This document shows positions 1 to 6,616 of a stretch of 11,409 nt of DNA, piece by piece; within the stretch, counting starts at the first letter, position 1; the number at the start of each line of letters is the position of its first letter. The translations under genes were made by a program, and so were the position numbers. The stretch is from assembly GCA_964542855.1 (NCBI GenBank), contig CAZIWJ010000114.1, forward strand, positions 1-11,409. Reading direction: 5' to 3'. The notes under the pieces were generated by a model. The model made no database searches. It was not told the DNA's origin and saw only the letters and a program-made list of their open reading frames with translations. Source of the stretch: CAZIWJ01 sp964542855 (lineage in GTDB: Bacteria > Bacteroidota > Bacteroidia > Cytophagales > Cyclobacteriaceae).

Positions 1-691
1 CCTTATGCTCACGGCCGATACTACTGCCCTATCAGTGGTCGATACTGCCGGGGTACCTGCAGATACGCTGGTAATCGATGAATCAACTCCCGATACAGTA
101 GCACAGGAAACGGATACCCTGCATGGTGTAGAAATTGAATTACCGGCCGATACACTGGCCACCGCAGACAGCGTTCAAACCGAACAGCCAACCGATTCGC
201 TGGTAACTGCCGATAGCGTGGAAACAACGGTTACTGATACCGTGGCGGTAGCAGAAGCAGTTACAGACACTGTAACTACAACTACCCAGCCTGATACAGC
301 CAGTAATGAAGTTGTGGCCGCAGATACCGTACAGGCAAATGTAATTTCAGCCAACCAGTCTTCCGAAGGTTCGGCCCCGGCTAAGGAAAACCAAGAACAA
401 AACCGGGAGGAAGAGAACGTTAATACCCGGAAACCGGGTCAGTCGTTAGGGTTGTTTAACCCGGAGAAAATCCGCACGGCTGGTTTCGACGGGGTAATCC
501 GCATCTGGTTCCCGGAACCCCTGGAGATAAATGCCCGGGTGGTGGTATTTACCCTAAACGGCCAAATGGTAACCGAACAAACGGTGGGTAACACCGATTA
601 TTCGGAAGTCCCGGTGAATAAGCCTGGCCTTTATATTATTCAGTTGTTCAATGAAAACAGCATGGTAAAAAGAAGAGTGCTCGTGAAGTAA
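1..691 (+). CDS. C-terminal part of a T9SS-exported Thr/Asp-rich protein (5' end outside window)
   Basis: This is the last part of a larger secreted or surface protein. The frame is already open at the left edge (codon 2-4 is CTT). The first ATG, at position 5, is followed by low-complexity sequence with no signal peptide, so the true start lies upstream. Counting from that ATG, residues 1-110 are rich in Thr, Asp, Val and Ala, with recurring ADTL, ADSV and TDTV units that suggest an extended linker. A polar Gln/Glu/Asn stretch follows at about 120-145. Residues 160-228 look like a type A T9SS C-terminal sorting domain: a small beta domain containing VVVFTLNGQMV, then PGLYIIQLF, ending in the basic KRRVLVK. 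Such tails direct export through the outer membrane by the type IX system. The function of the missing N-terminal part cannot be told. The T9SS assignment is good; everything else is open. Confidence 0.75.
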   Translation, partial: LMLTADTTALSVVDTAGVPADTLVIDESTPDTVAQETDTLHGVEIELPADTLATADSVQTEQPTDSLVTADSVETTVTDTVAVAEAVTDTVTTTTQPDTASNEVVAADTVQANVISANQSSEGSAPAKENQEQNREEENVNTRKPGQSLGLFNPEKIRTAGFDGVIRIWFPEPLEINARVVVFTLNGQMVTEQTVGNTDYSEVPVNKPGLYIIQLFNENSMVKRRVLVK

Positions 692-723
692 AAGCTATTG
701 TAAAAGATTTAAACAACACGAAT

Positions 724-754
724 TCCGGCAGATTTTATCCTGCCGGATTTTTTT
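724..754 (+). terminator. Intrinsic terminator after the T9SS protein gene
   Basis: A perfect 8-bp stem TCCGGCAG / CTGCCGGA (724-731 and 740-747) encloses an 8-nt loop and is followed by seven T residues (748-754). It lies 33 bases past the stop at 691 and separates that gene from the thioredoxin gene. Confidence 0.9.
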
Positions 755-830
755 GTCCGGGAGCCTGGTAAAAACGTATGAACAAATATTCACGTATAAT
801 TCAATAACTTAACCATCAGGAATAAATAAT

Positions 831-1124
831 ATGAAATTTCACGAGTTGATTAACCAGAACACACCGGTCATTGTCGATTTTTATGCCGACTGGTGCGGGC
901 CGTGTAAAGCTATGGCACCCATTATAGAACAAGTTGCCGACGAATTGGGTGAGAAGGCGAAAGTGATAAAAGTAGATGTAGACAAAAACCAGGCTGCCGC
1001 GCAGAAGTATGGCGTTAGAAGCATTCCCACGCTGTTGGTTTTTAAAAATGGCAAAATTAAATGGCGACAGGCGGGAGTGGTTTCTGCCGATCAGCTAAAG
1101 TTGGCTGTAAACCAGATTGCCTAA
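831..1124 (+). CDS. trxA: Thioredoxin
   Basis: Cytosolic thiol-disulfide oxidoreductase that reduces protein disulfides and is itself recharged by thioredoxin reductase. The 97-residue product has the whole thioredoxin fold: VIVDFYADWCGPCK with the active-site Cys22 and Cys25 preceded by Trp21, the buried-aspartate strand at VDFYAD, and the cis-proline loop RSIPTLLVFKNGK with Pro66. It has no signal peptide or membrane segment, so it acts in the cytoplasm. It is a little shorter than the roughly 105 residues usual for TrxA, mainly at the N-terminus. The ATG at 831 is preceded by CAGGAATAAATAAT, a weak ribosome site. The gene stands alone behind a terminator and converges on the histidine kinase gene with only 11 bases between the stops. 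The family is certain; which of several thioredoxin paralogs this is cannot be told. Confidence 0.95.
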   Translation: MKFHELINQNTPVIVDFYADWCGPCKAMAPIIEQVADELGEKAKVIKVDVDKNQAAAQKYGVRSIPTLLVFKNGKIKWRQAGVVSADQLKLAVNQIA

Positions 1125-1135
1125 GGTAAGAATCA

Positions 1136-2599
1136 TTACTTTTCAGGATAAAACGGAAGGGTAACCAAAAACCGGGTTCCTTTCCCTTTTTCCGAAGAAA
1201 ATTCAACAGAACCGCGAAGCTTTCCCAGCACTTCCATCACGATGTATAAACCCAGGCCGGTTCCGGTAGAATGGTTTGTGCCCCGGTAAAACATATTAAA
1301 TACCTTATCCTGGATACCTGCTTCTATACCAATGCCATTGTCGGCAACTGCAATCATAAAGTGCTCATTATCCTGGTGTTCCAGGCTTACTTTAACCCAT
1401 GATTCTTCGCGGGAGGAATCGGAATACCTGATTGCATTGGTTATTAAATTGGTAAAAATTACATTTAGCCGGTAAGCATCACTGAAAAATGTGAAGTTTT
1501 CGGGAAGGTTAAAGTAAATGGATACATTATTAATCAGTTCCGTATGAATTACTTTATTATAAACCTCATTAAGTAAGGGGAGCAATTGAACTTCTTCAAT
1601 TTTAACCTTAACACGAGAGTTCCGGGAGTATTCGGTAATGTCGTGAACGGTTGAGTCCAGGTTGGCGATGGCCTCTTTAATCATTGAATGGTAATGCCTA
1701 CGTTCCTGTTCGGAAATATCTTCATCGAGTAACTGCAGAACTCCGAGAACGCTGGTAAGCGGGGCCCGGATATTATGCGATGTACTGTACACGAAGTAAT
1801 CGAGTTCGTTATTCAATTTAAGCAACTCGTTATTGCGTTCCAGTAATCGCTGCTCCTGAATTCTGAACTCAGTAACATCAATGTTTACCCCGATTAATTT
1901 TACCATATTGCCCTCGCTGTCATAAACCGGGCGGGAGGAGGCATGAATAAAACGTAAATTATTATCGGGACGAATAATGCGGTAAGAAACATTGAACACT
2001 TCCTCTCCTTGCAGCACCTTATTAATTTCATTTTCTGCATACTCGGCATCTTCAGGATGCACCAGCGACTTCCAGTAGTTGTAATCCTGGTTAAACCTTT
2101 CCCTGGAAATTCCATAAATATTTAGCTGTGCATCATTCCAGATTAGTTGATTGTCGTCCAGCTTCAACTCCCATATTCCCAGTCCGCCGGTTTCTACCGC
2201 AATGCGAAGCATTTCCAGGTACCGGTTCCTGGATGCTGCAATTAGCCTGGTTTCAGTGATATCCTTAATGCTAACCAGAAAACCATTTGGCACGCTACCA
2301 GCGTTTTGATAAAAAGAAATTTGGACATCTACCCAGGTGGCTTTTCCATCCTGTTCTGAAAGGGCATACTCCCTGGAAGCAGGCCGATCGGGTGCTACTG
2401 CTTTCAGTAAATCATTAATATCGCTAAAGTAATCCGATAACCGGGTGTGGGTGAGCTGGCCTTCCGGTACAGCAAGCAGTTGTTCTGCCGTGCGGTTATT
2501 GTATACTATTTTACCTTCCGTTTCCACCACGATGATACCCTGGTTCAGTTGATCTAGTAATCCCGAGAAAAATGAAGATTGATGTAGCGGTTTAACCAT
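1136..2599 (-). CDS. Soluble PAS-PAS sensor histidine kinase
   Basis: Two-component sensor kinase of 487 residues. PAS domain 1 spans about 12-118 (GIIVVETEGKIVYNNRTAEQLL, ending FLVSIKDITETR). PAS domain 2 spans about 128-246 and ends in a clear PAC motif (RFIHASSRPVYDSEG, then VKLIGVNIDVTEF). A short coiled linker (247-268) leads to the HisKA dimerisation helix with phospho-acceptor His275 in SHNIRAPL. The ATP-binding domain has an N box around 379-390 (NVIFTNLITNAI), a G1 box DNGIGI (420-425) and a G2 box GTGLGL (446-451), so it should be active. No signal peptide, membrane helix or receiver domain is visible, hence it probably senses a cytosolic cue through PAS. No response regulator adjoins it; the nearest is the NtrC-type gene ending at 8883. 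The start at 2599 fits the PAS boundary, but no Shine-Dalgarno is present. Confidence 0.92.
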   Translation of the reverse strand: MVKPLHQSSFFSGLLDQLNQGIIVVETEGKIVYNNRTAEQLLAVPEGQLTHTRLSDYFSDINDLLKAVAPDRPASREYALSEQDGKATWVDVQISFYQNAGSVPNGFLVSIKDITETRLIAASRNRYLEMLRIAVETGGLGIWELKLDDNQLIWNDAQLNIYGISRERFNQDYNYWKSLVHPEDAEYAENEINKVLQGEEVFNVSYRIIRPDNNLRFIHASSRPVYDSEGNMVKLIGVNIDVTEFRIQEQRLLERNNELLKLNNELDYFVYSTSHNIRAPLTSVLGVLQLLDEDISEQERRHYHSMIKEAIANLDSTVHDITEYSRNSRVKVKIEEVQLLPLLNEVYNKVIHTELINNVSIYFNLPENFTFFSDAYRLNVIFTNLITNAIRYSDSSREESWVKVSLEHQDNEHFMIAVADNGIGIEAGIQDKVFNMFYRGTNHSTGTGLGLYIVMEVLGKLRGSVEFSSEKGKGTRFLVTLPFYPEK

Positions 2600-2763
2600 A
2601 AGCGTTTAATTTAAGGTACCGAAATCTATAATAAAATCAATAGCATATATGGCTAGCTGAATGTATTTTGTTGGCTGAAAGATAAATAAACCGGCGGTTT
2701 AATTTGATTTGAAACCAGATCGTTCAGGTTGCAATTGGTAAGTAAGCGAAAAAAACTGGTTAC

Positions 2764-3645
2764 ATGGTATACAATTTATTAAACAAGGGGGCTACCTGGT
2801 TCGATTCTTTAAACCACTTTTACGAATCGGAAAAAGTACAACGTAAGCTGGGATCAATCCTGGTCATTTCTTTTATTGTTTCGCTTATCCTGGTAGAACT
2901 TCAGCGCCGTGACTTTGCCTTCCTGTTAATTCCCAGTTTTATTCCCAACAATCACTTCTTTGCTGTTGACGTGGCCTTTACGTTGTTACTGGTTATGGAG
3001 GTAATTAGCCTGGTACTGGTGCTGGCCGAATCAGTTGCCCGGTCGGTTGCCAAGCAATTCGAGATATTTGCCCTGATTCTAATCCGGAAAGCTTTTTACG
3101 AATTTGGCAGTTTTGGAGAACCCATTCAATGGCAGGACCTGGGCGAACCTGTGTTGCACATGTTAGCCGACGCCTTCGGAGCGTTAGCTGTTTTCATCAT
3201 GCTGGGTTTTTTCTACCGCTACCAGATGCATAAGAAGATTACCAGCGACAAGAGTGCTCAAAACCGGTTCGTATCGGTAAAGAAAATGCTGTCTTTAGTT
3301 ATGCTGGTTGTTTTTACCGTAATTGGGGGAATAGAAATTTATAAGTTTGGTGCCGGGGCCGAGGGGTTTCCGTTTTTTGATACCTTTTACACCGTTCTTA
3401 TCTTTACTGATATACTAATTGTACTCATTAGCTTACGCTACAGTACTACCTTTGCTATCGTATTCCGTAATTCCGGGTTTGCCCTTTCTACCGTGCTGAT
3501 ACGCCTTGCTCTTACGGCCCCCCCTTACGTCAATGTTGGCCTTGGCCTTAGCGCAGTGCTTTTTGCCTTCGGCCTAACGCTGGCTTATAACCGGTTCGGC
3601 GATTTATATTCTCGCGAGTATCCCATGCAAAGCCAGGATGGTTAG
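2764..3645 (+). CDS. Polytopic membrane protein of unknown function
   Basis: I do not recognise the family. The 293-residue product is very hydrophobic, with seven to eight likely membrane helices at about 30-46, 66-88, 100-112 (weak), 132-150, 176-194, 207-224, 228-250 and 256-275. The N-terminus (1-29) is amphipathic and charged, with no cleavable signal. A basic loop (about 152-175, YRYQMHKKITSDKSAQNR) lies between helices 4 and 5 and is probably cytoplasmic by the positive-inside rule. Charged residues sit at membrane borders, for example RKAFYEF at 109-114 and GGIEIYKF at 188-195. No transporter, kinase or enzyme motif is evident. The ATG at 2764 is preceded by AAAAAACTGGTTAC without a clear ribosome site. 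The gene points away from the kinase gene across a 164-bp spacer and converges on the J-protein gene. Confidence 0.8.
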   Translation: MVYNLLNKGATWFDSLNHFYESEKVQRKLGSILVISFIVSLILVELQRRDFAFLLIPSFIPNNHFFAVDVAFTLLLVMEVISLVLVLAESVARSVAKQFEIFALILIRKAFYEFGSFGEPIQWQDLGEPVLHMLADAFGALAVFIMLGFFYRYQMHKKITSDKSAQNRFVSVKKMLSLVMLVVFTVIGGIEIYKFGAGAEGFPFFDTFYTVLIFTDILIVLISLRYSTTFAIVFRNSGFALSTVLIRLALTAPPYVNVGLGLSAVLFAFGLTLAYNRFGDLYSREYPMQSQDG

Positions 3646-3738
3646 ATGAACCGAACAGTACAGCGCCTGAAAGAAATACTCGCCGGTTACGATAAGGGGA
3701 AGAAGCTAAGGGAACTGCAGCACTGGCATACCTGCTGA
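3646..3738 (+). CDS. Possible 30-residue ORF directly abutting the membrane protein gene
   Basis: An ATG follows the TAG stop at 3643-3645 with no intervening base and opens a 30-codon frame ending in TGA at 3736-3738. The predicted peptide starts MNRTVQRLKEILAGYDKGKK and ends LRELQHWHTC. It is basic and mostly helical in character, which is more protein-like than random. The stop-start contact would allow translational re-initiation. No ribosome site of its own, no family match and no second copy are visible. It may be a small protein, a remnant of a longer gene, or chance. Confidence 0.3.
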   Translation: MNRTVQRLKEILAGYDKGKKLRELQHWHTC

Positions 3739-3781
3739 AAATTTCGTACCCATTACTTTTAACTTTTAAAGAGTGCCGCAA

Positions 3782-4711
3782 TTAGGCGTAAACGCCCCTT
3801 AGGGCTGCCAGTTCACGGAACAGTTCTTTTTCCTTTTCGCTGAGCTTTGTGGGAATTTCCACCTGAACCCTGGCGAACAGGTTGCCGTACGTTCCCGGTT
3901 TATCGTAAACCGGCATTCCCATATCTTTTAGGCGCAGCGTTTTTCCGTTCGGGGTACCTTCCTTGATATTCAGGTTAACCGGGCCCTTCATGGTGCTCAC
4001 TGCAATTTTCCCACCCAGAACAGCGGTATACAAATCAACCGGCAGGTCCATGTAAAGGTCATCTCCTTTTCGGGTGAACCGGTCATCAGAAAGCACCTGC
4101 AGCGTTATGAGTACATCGCCATTGGGGCCGCCGTTCCTACCGGGGCCACCTTTTCCTTTTATGCGCAACTGCTGCCCGTCTTTTACTCCGGGTTTAATTT
4201 TTATTCTAAGCTGCTGGCCGGCCACGTCGAGAATTTTGCTGGTTCCGGAGTAAGCCTCGGCCAAATGCAGGGTAAAGGTTCCCTGGTAATCGGTTCCCTT
4301 AGCAGGGCGGGCCCTTCCACCGGAGCGGAAGCCGCCAAATTCTTCGCCGCCCATACCGCCGAAATCACTGCCGCTGAAAAAGTAGTCGAAAAAATCGGAA
4401 AAGCCGGTTCCACCGAAAGGGTCGCCTTCGAATTCGTATCGTTGCTGGCCGCCCCGCGAACCGCCGTTAAAATCCATGTTTTCGTACTGCTTCCAGTTGG
4501 CACCCAGGGAATCGTATTTTTGTCTTTTCTCCGGGTCGCCCAGTACGTCGTAAGCTTCGGAAATTTCCTTGAACCGGGCTTCTGCATCTTTGTTGTCCGG
4601 GTTTTTATCCGGATGATACTTCACAGCCAGTTTACGGTATGCCTTTTTTATTTCATCCTGCGAAGCCTGTTTGCTAACCCCGAGTATGTTGTAATAATCT
4701 TTATAATCCAT
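3782..4711 (-). CDS. cbpA: CbpA-type (class B) J-domain co-chaperone
   Basis: Hsp40 co-chaperone that stimulates the ATPase of DnaK and holds unfolded clients; E. coli CbpA also binds curved DNA. The 309-residue product has a J domain at 1-70 (KDYYNILGV, then YHPDKNPDN with the HPD triad at 33-35), a Gly/Phe-rich linker at about 82-135, and the two-part DnaJ C-terminal beta domain at about 140-290. The CxxCxGxG zinc-finger repeats of true DnaJ are absent, which marks it as CbpA-like rather than DnaJ. The length matches CbpA. An in-frame TGA lies two codons upstream of the ATG at 4711, so the start cannot be earlier. Its usual partner CbpM is not adjacent. The leader holds an oddly placed GGAGGG site, described separately. 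Confidence 0.9.
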   Translation of the reverse strand: MDYKDYYNILGVSKQASQDEIKKAYRKLAVKYHPDKNPDNKDAEARFKEISEAYDVLGDPEKRQKYDSLGANWKQYENMDFNGGSRGGQQRYEFEGDPFGGTGFSDFFDYFFSGSDFGGMGGEEFGGFRSGGRARPAKGTDYQGTFTLHLAEAYSGTSKILDVAGQQLRIKIKPGVKDGQQLRIKGKGGPGRNGGPNGDVLITLQVLSDDRFTRKGDDLYMDLPVDLYTAVLGGKIAVSTMKGPVNLNIKEGTPNGKTLRLKDMGMPVYDKPGTYGNLFARVQVEIPTKLSEKEKELFRELAALRGVYA

Positions 4712-4734
4712 AGCTCATCATTTTGTTACCCTCC
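4701..4734 (-). promoter_or_regulatory. Strong Shine-Dalgarno and six-codon leader ORF overlapping the cbpA start
   Basis: On the minus strand GGAGGG (4734-4729) is followed after 7 bases by ATG-ATG (4721-4716). This opens the mini-frame MMSYGL, which ends in TAA at 4703-4701, past the cbpA ATG at 4711. The cbpA ATG itself is 17 bases from the GGAGGG, too far for direct use. The geometry suggests ribosome loading on the mini-frame and re-initiation at cbpA. The placement is seen in the sequence; the function is inferred. Confidence 0.4.
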
Positions 4735-4844
4735 GAAATAGAAGGGTGTTGTTAAAATAGTTCTGACCGAACAGTTTATTGCATTACTAATGAATAATAC
4801 GTCAAATTGCATTTAATAGATATCCTATTAATACCATTAGCCTG

Positions 4845-4892
4845 TTTTCGAGACTACCCACTTCGTTCTACGAAAATTAGGTATAACTTTTG
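4845..4892 (+). promoter_or_regulatory. Candidate promoter/operator region before the patatin gene
   Basis: The 228-bp spacer between divergent cbpA and the patatin gene holds two nested inverted repeats: TTTTCG (4845-4850) with CGAAAA (4871-4876), and TTCGT (4862-4866) with ACGAA (4870-4874). Just downstream lies TATAACTTTTG, one base longer than the Bacteroidota -7 consensus TAnnTTTG. No clear -33 element is present. This would be a plausible operator-plus-promoter, but the match is imperfect. Confidence 0.3.
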
Positions 4893-4939
4893 TACATTAA
4901 GGGAAACTAATTTACTACCACCCTTAAGCAAAACTACTA

Positions 4940-5998
4940 ATGGCAAAGTTTAAAATTCTGAGTATCGACGGTGGCGGGCTTCGAGCACTGGTTCCTATAC
5001 TCATGCTGAAACAACTGGAAGAAAAAACCGGTAAGCCCGTTCATGAAATGTTCGACCTAATGGCCGGTACCTCGGTAGGTGGAATGATTGTTTCTGCATT
5101 AAGTGTGAAAGGAGAAGAGGGTTCGCCCAGGTTTACGCTAGACGAAGTGGAAGAAATGTTCATTAACCGGGCCCGGGAAATTGTACCGGAAGGTAAAAAA
5201 CTGGGGCAGTTCTGGGGGCAATTTCAGTCGCTGTTTACTCCCGAATTCGGGGCACGCGGACTGGAACGGTTGCTGAAAGATATTTTTAACAGCAAGAAAC
5301 TGGCCGATTGTACCCGGCCGCTGTGGGTACCCAGCTTCGATATCCAGAGTAGCGAGCCGGTTTTCTTTACCAGCCGTGAAGCAGAACTATATTACGTAAA
5401 AAACTCCCGCCTTTTCGACGTGTGCAGGGCTACATTTGCCCATCCTACTTATTTCCCGGCTCATACTTTTCGCTATAATAAGCACGAAGTGACCTGCGTA
5501 GACGGCGGAACGTTTATGAATAACCCGGCCCTGGGAGCAGTAGTTGAAATTCTAAAACCTGAAAACCAGGAGTATTATGGCACCGAAAACATCAGCCTGA
5601 ATGATATCAGCGTGCTTTCACTGGGAACCGGGCACTACAACGAAACTATTTCCTGGCAGCAGGGGCAGCAATGGGGAAAGTTGAAGTGGGTACGCCCGAT
5701 TAGTAATATTGCCATGCTGGGCAACGACCAGGCTACCGATTTTGAAATGCAGCAGTTGCTCCCCCGTGAAAATTACTTCCGCGCCAACATTGATATTACC
5801 GAAAAAGAGCAGGCTGAAATGGACGTGGGGGCTACTAAAATGCACGAGTACCTGAAGGAGGAAGTAGACGAGCAGTTTATCACCAACGTAACGCTGCAGA
5901 AATCGTTCGACCAGTTTATTGCCCGTGCAGAACTGAACCAGGTACGCTCAAAGCCTCAGCAAAATATCATTAACCAGTCGGAAAATTTATCAAATTGA
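4940..5998 (+). CDS. Patatin-like phospholipase / lipid acyl hydrolase
   Basis: Serine hydrolase of the patatin family, expected to cleave acyl chains from phospholipids or other lipids with a Ser-Asp dyad. All signature blocks are present in the 352-residue product: the oxyanion-hole loop DGGGLRAL (10-17), the nucleophile elbow GTSVG (43-47, Ser45), and the catalytic aspartate in VDGGTFMNNPA (Asp188). A further conserved-looking block VLSLGTG follows at 225-231. The catalytic domain spans about 4-235; the C-terminal 115 residues are polar and probably helical. There is no signal peptide or transmembrane helix, so the protein is cytosolic or peripheral. It resembles the soluble bacterial patatins, a group that includes CBASS effectors such as CapV, but no cyclic-nucleotide synthase lies nearby and a housekeeping lipid role is equally possible. 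The ATG at 4940 lacks a Shine-Dalgarno. The gene precedes a YaeQ-like ORF in the same frame. Confidence 0.92.
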   Translation: MAKFKILSIDGGGLRALVPILMLKQLEEKTGKPVHEMFDLMAGTSVGGMIVSALSVKGEEGSPRFTLDEVEEMFINRAREIVPEGKKLGQFWGQFQSLFTPEFGARGLERLLKDIFNSKKLADCTRPLWVPSFDIQSSEPVFFTSREAELYYVKNSRLFDVCRATFAHPTYFPAHTFRYNKHEVTCVDGGTFMNNPALGAVVEILKPENQEYYGTENISLNDISVLSLGTGHYNETISWQQGQQWGKLKWVRPISNIAMLGNDQATDFEMQQLLPRENYFRANIDITEKEQAEMDVGATKMHEYLKEEVDEQFITNVTLQKSFDQFIARAELNQVRSKPQQNIINQSENLSN

Positions 5999-6028
5999 GA
6001 ACGCACCCCGGGTTTTAACGCTTATCTG

Positions 6029-6505
6029 TTGACAAATCTGAGAAGAAAATGGACAATTAAACTACCTAACCAGAAAATTGTCCTGATTAAAAAATCAGGT
6101 GAGAGTGAGGAGCATGTATACATGAAAGCTTTCCTGGCTCATCTTTACCATGCTGCATATCCCAACCTGGGGGTAGAAATTCGTTTTCCGCAGGAGAAAA
6201 GATACAAACCCGATTTGCTGGCTACTAATTTAACGGGAGAAGCCCTGTTTTGGGGAGAGTGTGGCCAACTGGCCCCCCGTAAAATAAATACGATTTGCAG
6301 CCGCTACCGAAGTACTCATTTTGCATTTGCTAAATGGAATGCCAAGCTCGATGTTTTTGAACACCTGGTCCGTAAAGCGGTAAAAGGAGTAAAGCGGTCG
6401 GCCCCGATCGATTTAATCAACTTCCCTGACCCTTGCAGAGAAGCTTTACTGGAAGATGGGCGGATTAATATAAGCTTTGAAGATGTGCAACTGGTTCGTA
6501 TATAA
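6029..6505 (+). CDS. YaeQ-like PD-(D/E)XK superfamily protein with a non-ATG start
   Basis: The 158-residue product (if started at TTG 6029) resembles YaeQ, a small protein with a PD-(D/E)XK nuclease-type fold and unsettled function. Visible core: a helix with EEHVYMKAFLAHLY (Glu28 is the usual helix acid), then KRYKPDLLA with Pro61-Asp62, then strand LFWGECGQ with Glu77, and a KINTICSRY helix carrying Lys85. The usual ExK lysine is replaced by ExG-Gln, as in YaeQ. No ATG is in frame before Met32 (6122), and starting there would cut off the conserved-looking first acid, so TTG 6029 or another rare start must serve. The frame is the same as that of the patatin gene, whose TGA at 5996-5998 is the only stop between them. 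The two genes are therefore surely co-transcribed and perhaps translationally coupled. Assignment to YaeQ is by remembered motif pattern and is moderately sure. Confidence 0.65.
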   Translation: MTNLRRKWTIKLPNQKIVLIKKSGESEEHVYMKAFLAHLYHAAYPNLGVEIRFPQEKRYKPDLLATNLTGEALFWGECGQLAPRKINTICSRYRSTHFAFAKWNAKLDVFEHLVRKAVKGVKRSAPIDLINFPDPCREALLEDGRINISFEDVQLVRI

Positions 6506-6536
6506 AAAAACAGTTGCCCATTGAGCAACTGCTTTT
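6504..6536 (+). terminator. Terminator behind the YaeQ-like gene
   Basis: A perfect 7-bp stem CAGTTGC / GCAACTG (6511-6517, 6525-6531) with a 7-nt loop starts five bases after the stop codon and is followed by CTTTT. A run of seven A residues precedes the stem, so it could also work on the other strand for transcripts arriving from the convergent DUF2797 gene. Confidence 0.75.
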
Positions 6537-6616
6537 CACCCCCTTAAACCAAACTTATGCGTTAACTTCTTTAAGATTAGTTATATACTCATACATTATA
6601 ATAATAATGCCAACTA

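Noticed and set aside
4265..4741. 158-codon plus-strand frame antisense to cbpA
   Set aside because: It mirrors the Gly/Phe-rich and J-domain coding sequence of cbpA, has no family resemblance and lacks a ribosome site.
4940..6505. CBASS anti-phage operon suggested by the patatin-like gene
   Set aside because: No CD-NTase cyclase, Cap2/Cap3 or nucleotide-binding gene lies on either side; neighbours are cbpA and a repeat segment.
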